The notes: generated by a model not told the origin, from the letters alone. A DNA stretch of 64,000 bases from Rubrivivax sp. (GCA_020248915.1 JADCGP010000022.1:1-64000); one strand, 5' to 3'. Positions 27,595-36,802 are shown, counted from the stretch's first letter. Made by a program: numbers and translations.

Positions 27595-28308
27595 CTACAC
27601 GGCCTGGAACCAGTCATTGACCTCGGGCGCCAGCGCCCCGGGCGGCACCGCGACGAAGCCGTCGTCGAGCATCTGCACCTGATCGATGCCGTCGAGCCGG
27701 AACGTCCGCCCGGCGGCCGAGTCGCGGTCCAGGCCCAGCAGGTACCAGACCGGGTGATTGAGCAGCAGGTACTGCGGCTCCACGCACCGCCGGGACACCC
27801 GTTGCTCCCGCGACTGGTAGCGGAATCGCACGACGCGCGACGCCATGAAGGCCTCCTGCAGCAGCCGCGCCTGGCCGGCCGCGGGCTCGCTCCAGGAGCG
27901 GCGGATCGGCTCCGATGCCGGCAGGCCGACGAGGATCCGCCTGCGCAGACGTTGCACCGCCGCTCGATCGGTGGGCGCAAACGTGGACGACAGCCTGGCC
28001 CGCAGCCCGGCGATGCCGGCGCCGAGCATCGGCAGACGCAGGGACTCGGCCAGCGCCAGCGCGAACACGAGGTCCAGCGCTTCGGCGTGGGACAGCCGCA
28101 CCCGCGGCAGCGCACTGCGCGCGCCCAGGCGCATGCCGCCGCCGCGTCCGACGTCGGTGTCGATGACGACGCCTTCCTCCCTCAGGCCAGCCACGGCGCG
28201 GCGAACCGTGCGCAGGCTCAGGCCGGCTTGCTCCGACAGGCGCCGTGCCGTCCAGACCTGCCCGTCGCCCAGAAGGGCGAGGACGCGATCGCTCGCAGAC
28301 AGGCTCAT
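27595..28308 (-). CDS. WYL-domain transcriptional regulator (YafY/DeoR type)
   Basis: This 237-residue regulator has an N-terminal helix-turn-helix (RLSEQAGLSLRTVRRAVAGLREEG, residues about 23-46). A C-terminal WYL domain contains PVWYLLGLDRDSA and RTFRLDGIDQV. It is divergent from the small ABM-like gene at 28381, and a perfect palindrome starts eight bases before its own ATG, so autoregulation is likely. WYL domains sense ligands or nucleic acids. The signal is not known. Confidence 0.9.
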   Translation of the reverse strand: MSLSASDRVLALLGDGQVWTARRLSEQAGLSLRTVRRAVAGLREEGVVIDTDVGRGGGMRLGARSALPRVRLSHAEALDLVFALALAESLRLPMLGAGIAGLRARLSSTFAPTDRAAVQRLRRRILVGLPASEPIRRSWSEPAAGQARLLQEAFMASRVVRFRYQSREQRVSRRCVEPQYLLLNHPVWYLLGLDRDSAAGRTFRLDGIDQVQMLDDGFVAVPPGALAPEVNDWFQAV

Positions 28309-28315
28309 CGTCGAA

Positions 28316-28336
28316 TGGTGCCACGCAATGGCACCA
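28316..28336. promoter_or_regulatory. operator palindrome TGGTGCCA-N5-TGGCACCA
   Basis: Two perfect 8-base arms (28316-28323 and 28329-28336) are separated by five bases between the WYL regulator and the divergent small gene. A looser copy, TGGTGGCA-N3-TGACACCA, follows at 28350-28368. This is the expected place for the regulator to bind. Confidence 0.65.
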
Positions 28337-28380
28337 ATTCATCGCACGATGGTGGCACCGTGACACCACCGGAGATTCCC

Positions 28381-28695
28381 GTGACCCCCTTCGCCACCAT
28401 CGCCCCATGCTACGAGATCGTTCACTTCGCCTTCGACGCGACCGTGCCGCTGCCGCGGCAGGTCGAGGCGATGAAGGCGCTCGGCGATTGGCTCGCCGCG
28501 CAGTCAGGCTTCCAGTCGAGGCAGAGCTACCATGACCCGCAGCACGCCCGCTGGACCGACCTGGTCGCGTGGATCAGTCGCGCCGACGCCGTCGCCGCCA
28601 TGGACCGCAGCCAGCGCGACCCGGCGCTGGCTGGCGTGATGTCGCTCATCGTCCCGGAATCCGTTCATGCCGGCCACTTCGAGAGGATCATCTGA
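28381..28695 (+). CDS. small ABM-fold-like protein under WYL control
   Basis: This 104-residue protein resembles dimeric alpha-beta barrel (antibiotic-biosynthesis-monooxygenase-like) proteins. YEIVHFAFDA is the first strand, a helix with RQVEAMKALGDWLAAQSGF follows, and the protein ends with HFERII. GGAG at 28371-28374 selects the GTG at 28381. An in-frame GTG at 28360 is the alternative. Its position opposite a WYL regulator is the usual arrangement for a regulator/target pair. Enzymatic function is unproven. Confidence 0.72.
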   Translation: MTPFATIAPCYEIVHFAFDATVPLPRQVEAMKALGDWLAAQSGFQSRQSYHDPQHARWTDLVAWISRADAVAAMDRSQRDPALAGVMSLIVPESVHAGHFERII

Positions 28696-29092
28696 ACGCC
28701 GCCGACCGGGCGTTCCGCAGGGCCTGGAGGCATGCCCGGGGCTCGGCCCGAAATCGGCGACCCTGTTGCGGGTGTGCGGCATCCGGTCGGTTGCCGCGTT
28801 GCGCCGGCTCGGCGCCGCTGCGGCGTTCATGAAGGTCGAGGCCGCTGGTCAGAGGCCCAGCCTGAACCTGCTCTGGGCGCTCGAGAGCGCCATCACCGCA
28901 ACCCCGTGGCGCGAGGTGGCGAGATCGGACCGCACGAGGCTGTTGCTGGAGCTGGACGACCTCAGGACCGGCGCGAAGTTCGGCGCTTCGCGGTCGATGC
29001 ATCGCGCAGCCCCGAGCGGAAACGACCATCTCGAAGGAGAGCCCGGGGTCGATCGCCTGCGGCCCTCGGGCCGCGTGCGGCGGTCGCGTTGA
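28667..29092 (+). CDS. TfoX C-terminal-domain protein, possibly a remnant
   Basis: Residues about 24-95 match the TfoX C-terminal domain: GLGPKSATLLRVCGIRSV, then LNLLWALESAI and WREV. The domain is a small helical module that occurs alone or in the competence regulator TfoX/Sxy. The only in-frame ATG (28667) lies 29 bases inside the preceding gene, and the last 45 residues have no family character. The gene may therefore be a fragment whose ends are not original. The minus-strand hydrolase frame overlaps its 3' half. Confidence 0.55.
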   Translation: MPATSRGSSERRRPGVPQGLEACPGLGPKSATLLRVCGIRSVAALRRLGAAAAFMKVEAAGQRPSLNLLWALESAITATPWREVARSDRTRLLLELDDLRTGAKFGASRSMHRAAPSGNDHLEGEPGVDRLRPSGRVRRSR

Positions 29093-30003
29093 TCGGCTCG
29101 ACGATGCCGGCGTCGTGTCGCAGGCTGCCCGCGTGACCCGGTGCCGAGCGCCCTGCGCAGGTCGCGGCGCGACGCCTCACCCCGCGTGCGCACCAGGAAC
29201 GCGATCACCCGCTCGTTCACCGCATCCGGCTGCTCCTGGTACACGAAGTGCCCCGTACCCTCCACGCGCAGCAGCGCCAGGCCGGCCGCGAAGTCGGCAG
29301 CCCGCATCGAGCGCTCGAACACGTCGGCGCCGATGCAGCCGTCGCGCGCGCCGTGGATGCCGAGGGTGGGCACCGGGGTCGGCACGGCCAGCAGCGCGGC
29401 GCCGGCCTGGGCGGCGGGCGTTGCAGTGTCCAGCGCCTGGCGGTAGTACGAGAGCGTGGCGGGCAGCACGCCGGGCCGCGCGAACTGCCTCCGCAGCGCG
29501 GCCAGCGCGCCCGGGCCGGGCTCCCAGCCCGGGGACCCCTCGCGCCACAACCGCTCGAGGTAGGCCCAGTCGTCCGCGGCCACGGCCCGCTCGGCGACGC
29601 CTTCCTGCTGGAAGAACAGGATGTAGCCCGATCGCTGCAGTTGCGCCGTATCGGCCCGCAGCTCCTCGCCGAAGCGGCGTGGCGTGGGCACGGCGATGGC
29701 CGTGAACGAGCGGAAGGCCGCGGGCTGCAGCGCCATCGCCGCGAAGCCGATCGTCGCGCCCCAGTCGTGGCCGATGAAGTGCGCCCGCGGCTCGCCCAGT
29801 GCCTGCAGCCAGTCGAGCACGTCCTGCGCCAGGTCGCGCAGCCGGTAGCTGCCCTCGGCAGGGATCGAAGACGGCTCGTGGCCGCGCGACGTGACGGCCA
29901 CCGCGCGGTAGCCGGCCGCCGCCAGCGCGGGCAGCTGGTGGCCGAACGTGTGCGGCGTGTCGGGAAAGCCGTGCAGCAGCAGCACCGCCGGCCCTTCGCC
30001 CAT
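28849..30003 (-). CDS. alpha/beta hydrolase (epoxide-hydrolase-like), probably damaged at both ends
   Basis: The core is a normal alpha/beta hydrolase: AVLLLHGFPDTPHTF, the nucleophile Asp in GHDWGATIGF, and GTGHFVYQEQPDAVNE with the late His. The natural start seems to be the ATG at 30063, 14 bases after the previous gene. That frame meets a TGA at codon 19 (30007-30009), just before the ATG at 30003 used here, which removes the first beta-strand. At the 3' end the frame runs about 115 residues past the usual terminus without homology, over the TfoX-like gene. A truncated but possibly expressed product or a pseudogene are both possible. Confidence 0.65.
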   Translation of the reverse strand: MGEGPAVLLLHGFPDTPHTFGHQLPALAAAGYRAVAVTSRGHEPSSIPAEGSYRLRDLAQDVLDWLQALGEPRAHFIGHDWGATIGFAAMALQPAAFRSFTAIAVPTPRRFGEELRADTAQLQRSGYILFFQQEGVAERAVAADDWAYLERLWREGSPGWEPGPGALAALRRQFARPGVLPATLSYYRQALDTATPAAQAGAALLAVPTPVPTLGIHGARDGCIGADVFERSMRAADFAAGLALLRVEGTGHFVYQEQPDAVNERVIAFLVRTRGEASRRDLRRALGTGSRGQPATRRRHRRADQRDRRTRPEGRRRSTPGSPSRWSFPLGAARCIDREAPNFAPVLRSSSSSNSLVRSDLATSRHGVAVMALSSAQSRFRLGL

Positions 30004-30077
30004 CTCTCAGGCCGAGAAGGCGAGCGGGCCGCACTGCAGCCGGATGCGGCGGGCGCCTTCCATGCGCGGAGGCGCCG

Positions 30078-30885
30078 TCAGCGGCCCGGCCGGCGCCAGG
30101 GGTCGATCAGGATCTTCGCGTGCTGCTCGGGGTCGGCCAGCGCCGCGAAGGCCTCGTCGACCTCTTCCAGCCCGACGCTGCCGGTGACCAGCGGCTCCCG
30201 GTCGAAGCGGCCGTCGCGGATCGCCGCCAGCGCCTGCCCGAAATCCACCGGGGTGTAGTAGACGACGAAGGACAGCTGCAGCTCCTTCATGATCGCCACC
30301 ATCGGGATGAAGCTCTCCTCACCCGGGGCGATGCCCGATACGACGAGCCGCGCGTTCTGCGGCGCCTGCAGCACCAGCCGGCCCGGCACGCCAGCGCGCG
30401 CCGGCGCGGAGAGAGTTCGGATGCGACGATCATGGCCGCGCCGCGTATCGCCAGCACGGCGGTGATGGCCAGCCCGATCGGGCCGCATCCCACGACGACG
30501 GCCACGTCGCCGTCCTGCAGCCCCGCGCGCGCCACCGCGTGCACGGCAATGCCCAGCGGCTCCACCGGCGCAGCGGCGGTATCGGGCACCGACTCGTCCA
30601 CCTTCAGGCACAGCGCCTCGCTCAGCACCAGGTACTCGGCGTAGGCGCCCGGCGTCTCGGGGTGCTGCCCGGCAGGGCCGGGCCCGACTCCTTCAGCACG
30701 AACGGCATCGAGCAGACGCGGTCGCCCTCGGCCAGCGTGCGCACGGTGCCCGGTCCGAAGGTCACGATCGCGCCGACGAACTCGTGCCCGGGGACGAGGC
30801 CGGTGGCCAAGCCGCGCTCGAGCTCGGCTGTCGGTGCGCCAAGGCGGCGTGCCTGCTCGACGACGTGGTCGACGTGGCGCTCAGT
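30078..30885 (-). pseudogene. shredded zinc-type alcohol dehydrogenase (MDR)
   Basis: Pieces of one medium-chain dehydrogenase lie in order in different frames. GLVPGHEFVGAIV and EGDRVCSMPFV (bases about 30810-30690) are followed by LSEALCLKVDESVP and VVVGCGPIGLAITAVLAIRG (about 30628-30450). The C-terminal half comes last: NARLVVSGIAPGEESFIPM to AEQHAKIL-like LIDPW (about 30360-30080). The N-terminal Cys-containing catalytic zinc segment is missing, and so is part of the Rossmann region. At least two frame changes are needed, so no functional enzyme is made. It lies between an intact enoyl-CoA hydratase gene and the damaged hydrolase. Confidence 0.85.
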
Positions 30886-31678
30886 TGCCCTTGAAGTCGG
30901 GCTTGCGCTTGTCGAAGAACGCCTGCGTGCCCTCGCGGAAGTCGCCGCTCAGGAAGGTGAGCAGGAACTGGTCGCGATCCATGTAGCTGGTGGCGTGGTG
31001 GTTGGCGTTGGCGGTGGCGTTGATCGCCTCCTTGGTCATGCGGATCGGCAGCGGCGGCAGCGCCTCGAGCCTGCGCGCCCACTCCATGGCCGCGGCCTCG
31101 GCGCCGCCCGCCTCCACCACCGCGTCGACCATGCCCCAGTCGAGCATCGTCGGGGCGTCGGCGAACTCTCCGAACATCGTGAAGCGCTTGGCCCGCGCCG
31201 GGCCCACCAGTGTGGCCAGGCGGGGCAGGCTGCGCCAGCTCATGTTGATGCCCAGCGGCACTTCGGGCAGCCGCATCCGGCCGCCTGCGCCGCAGATGCG
31301 GAAGTCGCAGGCCAGTGCCAGCGCGCAGGCGCCGCCCACGCACCAGCCCTCGATGGCCACGATCGTCGGCACCTCGATGTCTTCCCAGGCCTGACACATG
31401 TCGGGCCCGGCGGCGACGAGCTCGCGCAGCTGCAGCAGGGTGGGCGGCTCGGCGGCGGAGGCGCCTGCGCTGTCGAGGTCGGCGCCGGCCGAGAAGAAGT
31501 CGGGCGCCCCGGCAAGCACGACGGCGCGCAGGTCGCTGCGGGTGCGGTGAGTGCGCGCGAAGTCGGTGAGCTCGGCGATCAGCTTCGGGCTGAGGGCGTT
31601 GCGCTGTTCGGGCCGGTGCAGCCGGGCGACGACGATGCCGCCATGCTGCGCCACCTGCAGGTGCGCGTAGCCGGCCAT
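30881..31678 (-). CDS. enoyl-CoA hydratase/isomerase (crotonase family)
   Basis: This 265-residue crotonase-fold protein is intact. It shows the oxyanion-hole segments PDFFSAGADLDS and EGWCVGGACALALACDFRI, then RLPEVPLGINMSW with a conserved Glu, and the typical end FFDKRKPDFKGN. It should hydrate or isomerise an enoyl-CoA in a beta-oxidation-like route. The ATG at 31678 is two bases from the stop of the thiolase fragment, so the genes were one operon. Its neighbours on both sides are broken, so its pathway may no longer work. Confidence 0.92.
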   Translation of the reverse strand: MAGYAHLQVAQHGGIVVARLHRPEQRNALSPKLIAELTDFARTHRTRSDLRAVVLAGAPDFFSAGADLDSAGASAAEPPTLLQLRELVAAGPDMCQAWEDIEVPTIVAIEGWCVGGACALALACDFRICGAGGRMRLPEVPLGINMSWRSLPRLATLVGPARAKRFTMFGEFADAPTMLDWGMVDAVVEAGGAEAAAMEWARRLEALPPLPIRMTKEAINATANANHHATSYMDRDQFLLTFLSGDFREGTQAFFDKRKPDFKGN

Positions 31679-31680
31679 CG

Positions 31681-32819
31681 TCAGGCCACCTCGAACAGGC
31701 CGGCGGCGCCCATGCCGGCGCCGACGCACGTCGTCACGACGACGTGGCGCACGCCGCGCCGGCGGCCCTCGATCACTGCGTGGTCCACCGAGCGCACGCC
31801 CGTCATGCCGTAGGGGTGGCCGATCGAGATGGCGCCGCCGTCGACGTTGCACCGGTCGGGGTCGATGCCGAGGCGGTCGCGGCAGTACAGGCTCTGCGAG
31901 GCGAAGGCCTCGTTCAGCTCGCACAGGCCGATGTCGTCGACCTTCAGGCCGTGCCGCGCGAGCAGCCTCGGCACGGCGAACACGGGGCCGATGCCTATCT
32001 CGTCGGGCTCGCAGCCGGCCACGGCGAAGCCGCGGAACACCCCGAGCGGGCGGATGCCGCGCCGCTCGGCGTCGGCGCGCTCCATCACGATGCAGGCGCT
32101 GGCGCCGTCGCTCTGCTGGCTGGCGTTGCCGGCCGTGACGGTGCGGCCCTGCTTCATTGTCTGCCGTCCTCGAGCACCGGGGCCAGCGCGGCCAGCGACT
32201 CGTAGGTGGTCTCGGGGCTGTTGCAGTCGTCGCGCGCGACGGTGACGTCCACCATCGTCGTCTCGCCGCTCGTCTTATCGGCGCGCGCCCACTGCGTGGC
32301 CAGCGGCACGATCTCGACGTCGAAGCGGCCGATGCCGCAGCGCTCGGCCACGATCTCGGCGGTCTCGATCATCGACATCCACAGCGCCGGCCTGGACGCG
32401 GCCAGGCCCGGCTCGCCTGCGTGGTGCAGGTTCATGCGGCCCGACATCTGCACCAGCGAGATCGACTCCACGCCGCCGGCGGCGACCACGGCCTCGCCTT
32501 CGTTGACGACGCGACCGGCCGCGAAGGCGACCGCCTGCAGGCCGGAGGAGCGGTAGCGGTTGATCGTGACGCCGGACGTGGTGACCGGGCAGCCGGCCTG
32601 GATGGCGGCGTTGCGCGCGATGTTGAAGCCGGTGGGCCCTCCGGGCATGCCGCTGCCCAGGATCACGTCGTCGACCTCGGCCGCCTCGATGCCGGCCCGC
32701 GCGATGGCGTGGCGCAGGGCGTGACCGGCAATCACGATGGGGTGGGTGCGGTTGAAGCTGCCGCGGACCGACTTGGCCAGCGCGGTGCGGGCGGTGGAGA
32801 CGATGACGGCTTCGCGCAT
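31681..32819 (-). pseudogene. thiolase (acetyl-CoA acyltransferase) split in two, catalytic Cys lost
   Basis: The N-terminal part (32154-32819, 221 residues) and the C-terminal part (31681-32157, 158 residues) together make one thiolase. The first frame stops at 32154-32156, where the second begins at an overlapping ATG. Intact homologues read straight through this [13 protein letters not shown] region, and a one-base deletion would explain the break. In addition, the active-site motif reads NRYRSSGLQ instead of NRFCSSGLQ, so residue 90 (codon 32550-32552, CGC) is Arg where the acylated Cys should be. The late GHPYGMTG His and TCVGAGMG Cys are retained. Confidence 0.85.
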
Positions 32820-32865
32820 GGGTGCGACCTTGGAGACGAAAGGCGATGATCGCAGGCAGTCAACG

Positions 32866-32880
32866 TACTGAACAAGAGTA
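32866..32880. promoter_or_regulatory. weak TACT-N7-AGTA inverted repeat
   Basis: TACT (32866-32869) and AGTA (32877-32880) form a short dyad between the thiolase start and the divergent TetR remnant. Size and position suit a TetR-type operator, but the symmetry is short and the call is weak. Confidence 0.25.
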
Positions 32881-32993
32881 TGGTTTGGTCACCACGCCGG
32901 CGGCCGGGGTTGACGAGCTGGGCCGAGGAGATCGACGGGCCAGCGCCGGCGGGAGCGGGCGCAGGCCCGGCCGCGTGGCTGGCTCGCACGCCA

Positions 32994-33831
32994 TGAGCGC
33001 ACCCACGGCTGGCCGGCGGGCCGCGCGGCGCGGGTCTGGCGCCGCCGGGTCGTCCGGCCTCCGTGGCGCACCGGCATCGCCGGCGGCCGCACCGGCGCAG
33101 CCGCACGCACCCGCGTCCACATCCGCATCCGCGTTCGCGGCCGTCCCGCCCCCGGTCGCCCTGACTGCATCGACCGTGTCGTTCGTGCCCGCCGCGCCGA
33201 TCGACGCCGACTCGGCCCGCGGCCGCATGCGGCTGCTGCAGGTGGCGATGCGGCGGTTCGCGGCCCAGGGCTTCGACGGGGTCACGGTGCGCACGATCGC
33301 TGCCGAAGCGGGCGTGTCGCCTGGGCTGACAAAGCACCACTTCGGCTCCAACGAGGGCCTGCGCGACGCCGTCGATGCCTGCTTCCTGAGGCGCTCGGGT
33401 GCGGCCTTCGAGCGCGCCATTTCCGCGACCCGGGGCATGGAGCCTGCCGCGGTGGCCGAGCACGAGCGCGCCTGGCTCGCCCTCTACGCCGACGGGTGGC
33501 CCGACTTCGTGGCCTACCTGCGGCGCGCGATCCTCGAGAACAGCGCCTGGGGCAGAGCCTGTTCCGGCGCTACTACGACTCGGTCCGGCACAACGTCGAC
33601 CGCATGGACGTGGCCGGTCGCATCGGCAACGAGGTCGACCGGCCGCGGCTGCCGATGCTGTATGCGTTCTTGCTTCTCGGGCCGCTGGTGCGCGACCCGC
33701 ACAATCAGGCCATGCTCGGCCGCAGCACCTACCAGCCCGACATGTGGGTGCGTTACCGGCGCGCGCTGCACCAGCTGTTCTGGCACGGCGCTGGACCGCC
33801 GGACGGTTCACCTGGCGCTGCGGCTCGCTGA
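32994..33831 (+). pseudogene. TetR-family regulator with a frameshift
   Basis: The DNA-binding domain is intact: MRRFAAQGFDGVTVRTIAAEAGVSPGLTKHHFGS at residues about 80-115, after a long Ala/Pro/Ser-rich leader. The effector domain runs to LRRAILENSAWG (near 33550) in one frame. It continues as QSLFRRYYDSVRHNVDRMD to the stop at 33831 in another. One missing base around 33549-33553 explains it. The gene is divergent from the broken thiolase/hydratase operon that it probably controlled. Confidence 0.8.
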
Positions 33832-34061
33832 AGCCCCCGCGGATGCCGCGCGCGGCGCTGGGATGGCGCCGGACCGCCGTGGGTTGTCCCTGACAGCGGA
33901 GACCATGCATATGTTCAGTGTCTGAGTCGTCGCGATCCGAGCGACGCCCGGCCCGCGCTTCGCTTGCGGCAAGCCAGACCAACGGCACCGGGCCCTGCTG
34001 AACGAGTGCGCTGCCCGAGTGCGCAGCCTCAGGCGGCCCGCTGTGCCGAGGAGACCCGTCG

Positions 34062-34552
34062 ATGCGTCTCCATCTCGAGCCCGTCGTGAGCGCCGCGGCC
34101 GCCGCCTGCGCCTGATGCGCGGTACCCGCCTGGGCGCAGGAGCCGGCGCCGAGCGTCCCCGCGGCGCCGACATCGAAGGCACCGGGCTGGACATCGGGGT
34201 GGTGTGGCACATGCCGCTGCAGGGGCTGAGCGTGCCGCTGGCAGGGAACGCGAACCAGACCGAGTTCGCGCGCGTCCCGGCCAGCTTCCGTGCGCGCGTG
34301 GGCGACCAGATCCCCGGCTCGCCCGAGCAGTCGGCGTCGCTGGCGCTGGCCTACCGCACGCAGGCCGCGGGGCTCGACCGGTTCGCCGGCGCGTCCGGCC
34401 ACCACCGTGGCTCGCAGAGCGAGATGATCGCCGGGCTCAGCCCGGCCTCGATCACCGACGTGCGGCTGCGGCTGGGCGTCGGCGGCAAGGACTGGGATGC
34501 CTCGGTGTACGGCATCAACCTCAACGACCAGCGCACGTGGCCGCGGTGCTGA
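34062..34552 (+). pseudogene. TonB-dependent receptor remnant (two ends fused)
   Basis: GAGGAGA at 34047-34053 precedes an ATG at 34062 that opens a signal-peptide-like stretch ending in PAWAQEPAPS. A TGA at 34113-34115 interrupts it. From about 34160 another frame gives the last part of a TonB receptor barrel: VPASFRARVGDQIPGSPEQSA, GSQSEMIAGL, LRLGVGGKDWDASVYGINL and NDQRTW. The plug and most of the barrel are missing, so a large internal deletion joined both ends. No function is possible. Confidence 0.72.
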
Positions 34553-34637
34553 GCGCGGCGGCGGTCAGCCCGATCCCGCCGCGCAAGGTCGGGGTCGACC
34601 TGAACCTGCGCTTTTGGGCTGCAGCGCGGCCGGCGGC

Positions 34638-35280
34638 ATGCCGGGCACCGGCAGCCCGGCCGGCCACGCGCTGGTCACCGGCGGGCCGGGCTTCATCGGC
34701 CGCCGCGTCGTGCAGCGCTTCCTCGACGCCGGCTGGCGCGTCGCCACGCTGTCCCTGCCCGGGGAGGCGACGCCGGCGGCCTGGGCTGGCCGGGTCCGCG
34801 CCCTGCACGCCGACCTGGCCGACCCGCGTTCGGTCGAGGGGATGCCGCAGGGCATCGACACCGTCGTGCACCTGGCCGGGCCGGTGGGAGTCGCCGGCGC
34901 GTACGGGCGCCAGTGACGCGCGATCGCCGACGGCACCCGGCACGTCTGCGAGGCGGCGGCGATGCGCCGCGCGCGCCTGGTCGTCGTGTCGTCGATCGCC
35001 GTCTACGGCGACGGCCTCGACGTGACCTGGCGGCGCTTCAGCGACGACATGGCGCGTCTGGCCGGGATGCCGCCGCCGCCGGCGTACCTGCTGCAGGCCA
35101 TGCGCGAACTGGCCTGCACCAACGAGGACCCCGCCCGCTTCGTGCCGACGCGCGAACCCGCGCTGCCCTTCCTCGAGGGCCTGGACGGATCCGCGCCGAA
35201 CTCGGCTGGGTGCTGCGCATCGGCTACGAGCAGGCGCTGGCGGGGATGCGTGAGCAAGTGCTTGGCGGCGCCGCAGCCTG
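34638..35280 (+). pseudogene. NAD-dependent epimerase/dehydratase (SDR) remnant
   Basis: The ATG at 34638 opens a Rossmann fold (ALVTGGPGFIGRRVVQRFLDAGW, then GIDTVVHLAGPVGV). A TGA at 34914-34916 stops it. The same frame goes on as RAIADGTRHVCEAAA and RARLVVVSSIAVYGDG, with the SDR serine region. A later frame change is needed to reach IRAELGWVLRIGYEQALAG, a typical extended-SDR C-terminus. One nonsense codon and at least one frameshift make it a pseudogene. Confidence 0.78.
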
Positions 35281-35379
35281 GGCTAGCGCGCCCAGGCGGC
35301 CCTGCGGCCTGGCGCTCGATCGGCATCGGGTCGCCGTCGGGTCGCCATCGGGACCGGCGACGAGCCTGCCAGGGCGCCT

Positions 35380-35447
35380 ATTCGAGAATGCATGCCTTGT
35401 ATGCGGATGCAGGGGTTGGCGTGCGGTGCGACCCTCCCGAAACTCCG
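35380..35447 (+). repeat. 68-base duplicated promoter-like block, copy 1
   Basis: Bases 35380-35447 align without gaps to 37107-37174. The best part is the 36 bases 35386-35421, with 29 identities by hand count, including CAGGGGTTGGCG. Each copy precedes an intact membrane or outer-membrane protein gene (35690 and 37238), so a shared control region is possible. Confidence 0.55.
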
Positions 35448-35689
35448 ATCGGAGGCTGGAGGTGCGCTGCACTGCTCGGCCTCTGGTCTGCCACTGGCCG
35501 CGAGACACTCCCAGCGAGAAATTCCGCCATGAATCCAACCTTGCCCTGCGTTGCCAGCCGGTGCCGGCCCGAGAGCCTCTGCCGGTGCTGCCCGCGGCCG
35601 CACCGCAGGGGCGGCTGCGGACCGGGCGCCGGCCGGCCCGGCTCGACCGGCTGCCTGTGATCCCCCTGAACCAACCCAACGGAGTCCCC

Positions 35690-36430
35690 ATGACGACACT
35701 TGACCCTTCCCACGGCGACGCCACGCCGTCCCGCAGCCTTCTCCTGGCGGCCGGGCTGGTCCTGCTCGTGCAGGGGTTCAGCATCTTCGCGCCCATGGCG
35801 GTGCTCGGCAGCGCGATCCAGTGGCCGGACAGCCTCGACTTCCCGCCCGCGCAGATGCTGCCGCTGCTGCGTGAGCAGCTCGACGCGGTGCGGCTCGGGT
35901 ACGGGCTGTACCTCGGCTACTCGCTGCTCTTCATCGTGACCGGTGTCCTGACGGTTCGGCTCGCGGCCCGCCCCGGTCCGCTGGGCGCGCTGGCGCTGAT
36001 CGCGGTCGGGGCGGCGGCGGTCTCGGCGCTCGCGCGGTCGATCGGCATCCTGCGGTGGCTGACCGGCAGCGTGTCGCTGGCGGAGGCCCATGCGGCGCCC
36101 GGCCTGTCCGCGGAGGGCCGCCTCGCGGTGGAGACGATGCAGGCCGCCATCAACGCCTGGGGCGGGGCCATCGGGGAGACGCTGGGCGTCGCGGCCTTCG
36201 CCGCGATCTGGGCCATCGCCACGAGCGTCGTGATCCTGCGCCACCGGCAGTTGCCCGCATGGGCGGGCGTGACGGGGCTCGTGGCCGGCGTCCTCGTGGC
36301 CTTGCCCGCCCTCGAGCTCTTCGGCATCGCGCCGCCGGTCTCGATCGTGATCTCCACGACGGGCATCCAGCTCTGGTTCATGGCGCTCGGCCTGCTGTTC
36401 CTCTGGCGCGCGCTGCGCCGTCCTGCTTGA
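35690..36430 (+). CDS. DUF4386-like integral membrane protein
   Basis: This 246-residue protein has about six or seven hydrophobic helices, for instance SLLLAAGLVLLVQGFSIFAP near residue 16, SLLFIVTGVLTVRLAA near 80 and a last helix near 225. It resembles the DUF4386 group of small membrane proteins, whose function is unknown. GGAG at 35681-35684 supports the ATG at 35690. It is an intact gene inside the decay zone, and the duplicated block (copy 1) lies about 270 bases upstream. Confidence 0.72.
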   Translation: MTTLDPSHGDATPSRSLLLAAGLVLLVQGFSIFAPMAVLGSAIQWPDSLDFPPAQMLPLLREQLDAVRLGYGLYLGYSLLFIVTGVLTVRLAARPGPLGALALIAVGAAAVSALARSIGILRWLTGSVSLAEAHAAPGLSAEGRLAVETMQAAINAWGGAIGETLGVAAFAAIWAIATSVVILRHRQLPAWAGVTGLVAGVLVALPALELFGIAPPVSIVISTTGIQLWFMALGLLFLWRALRRPA

Positions 36431-36802
36431 ACGAGCCGGGCCGATCGGCAGCAACCTCTACCCGGCCCTGAAGCCGACCCTGCCGCTGACCCTCGGCCAG
36501 GACGTCGTCGGGCACAGGGGCGGCATCGGGCCCGCCGTCGCGCGATGGTGCATCGGTGAGACCGGGTCGCCGACCTGATCCAGGCCGGCGGCAACGCCAC
36601 CCGTGTCGTGCGTTCGGCCGCCGCGTTCGTCGCCTGCGACGAGGCCGATGCCGCCTCCAAACGGGGCCGCGTGGCGCTCGACGTCGATGGCTCCGCGGTC
36701 ATTGTCGATGCGGCCCGCGGAGGGCCGCTCGACTCGCTGCTGGCGCGGCTCGCCCCCCGCGGGACGGATGGTCGCGCCGGGCTTCAGCGCACCCTTCCGC
36801 GC

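Noticed and set aside
28849..29140. C-terminal extension of the alpha/beta hydrolase as a second domain
   Set aside because: It has no family features, is rich in Arg/Ser, and is antisense to the TfoX-like gene. Lost stop codon or decay is simpler.
34113..34916. Repeated TGA interruptions as evidence for TGA recoding (Trp or Sec)
   Set aside because: They occur only in genes with additional frameshifts or deletions, while intact genes use TGA as stop. No SECIS-like context or tRNA gene was seen.
35403..35430. Possible sigma-54 promoter (TTGGCGTGCGGTGC)
   Set aside because: The GG and GC pairs are 10 bases apart instead of the 12 needed, and the second copy of the block lacks the downstream GC.
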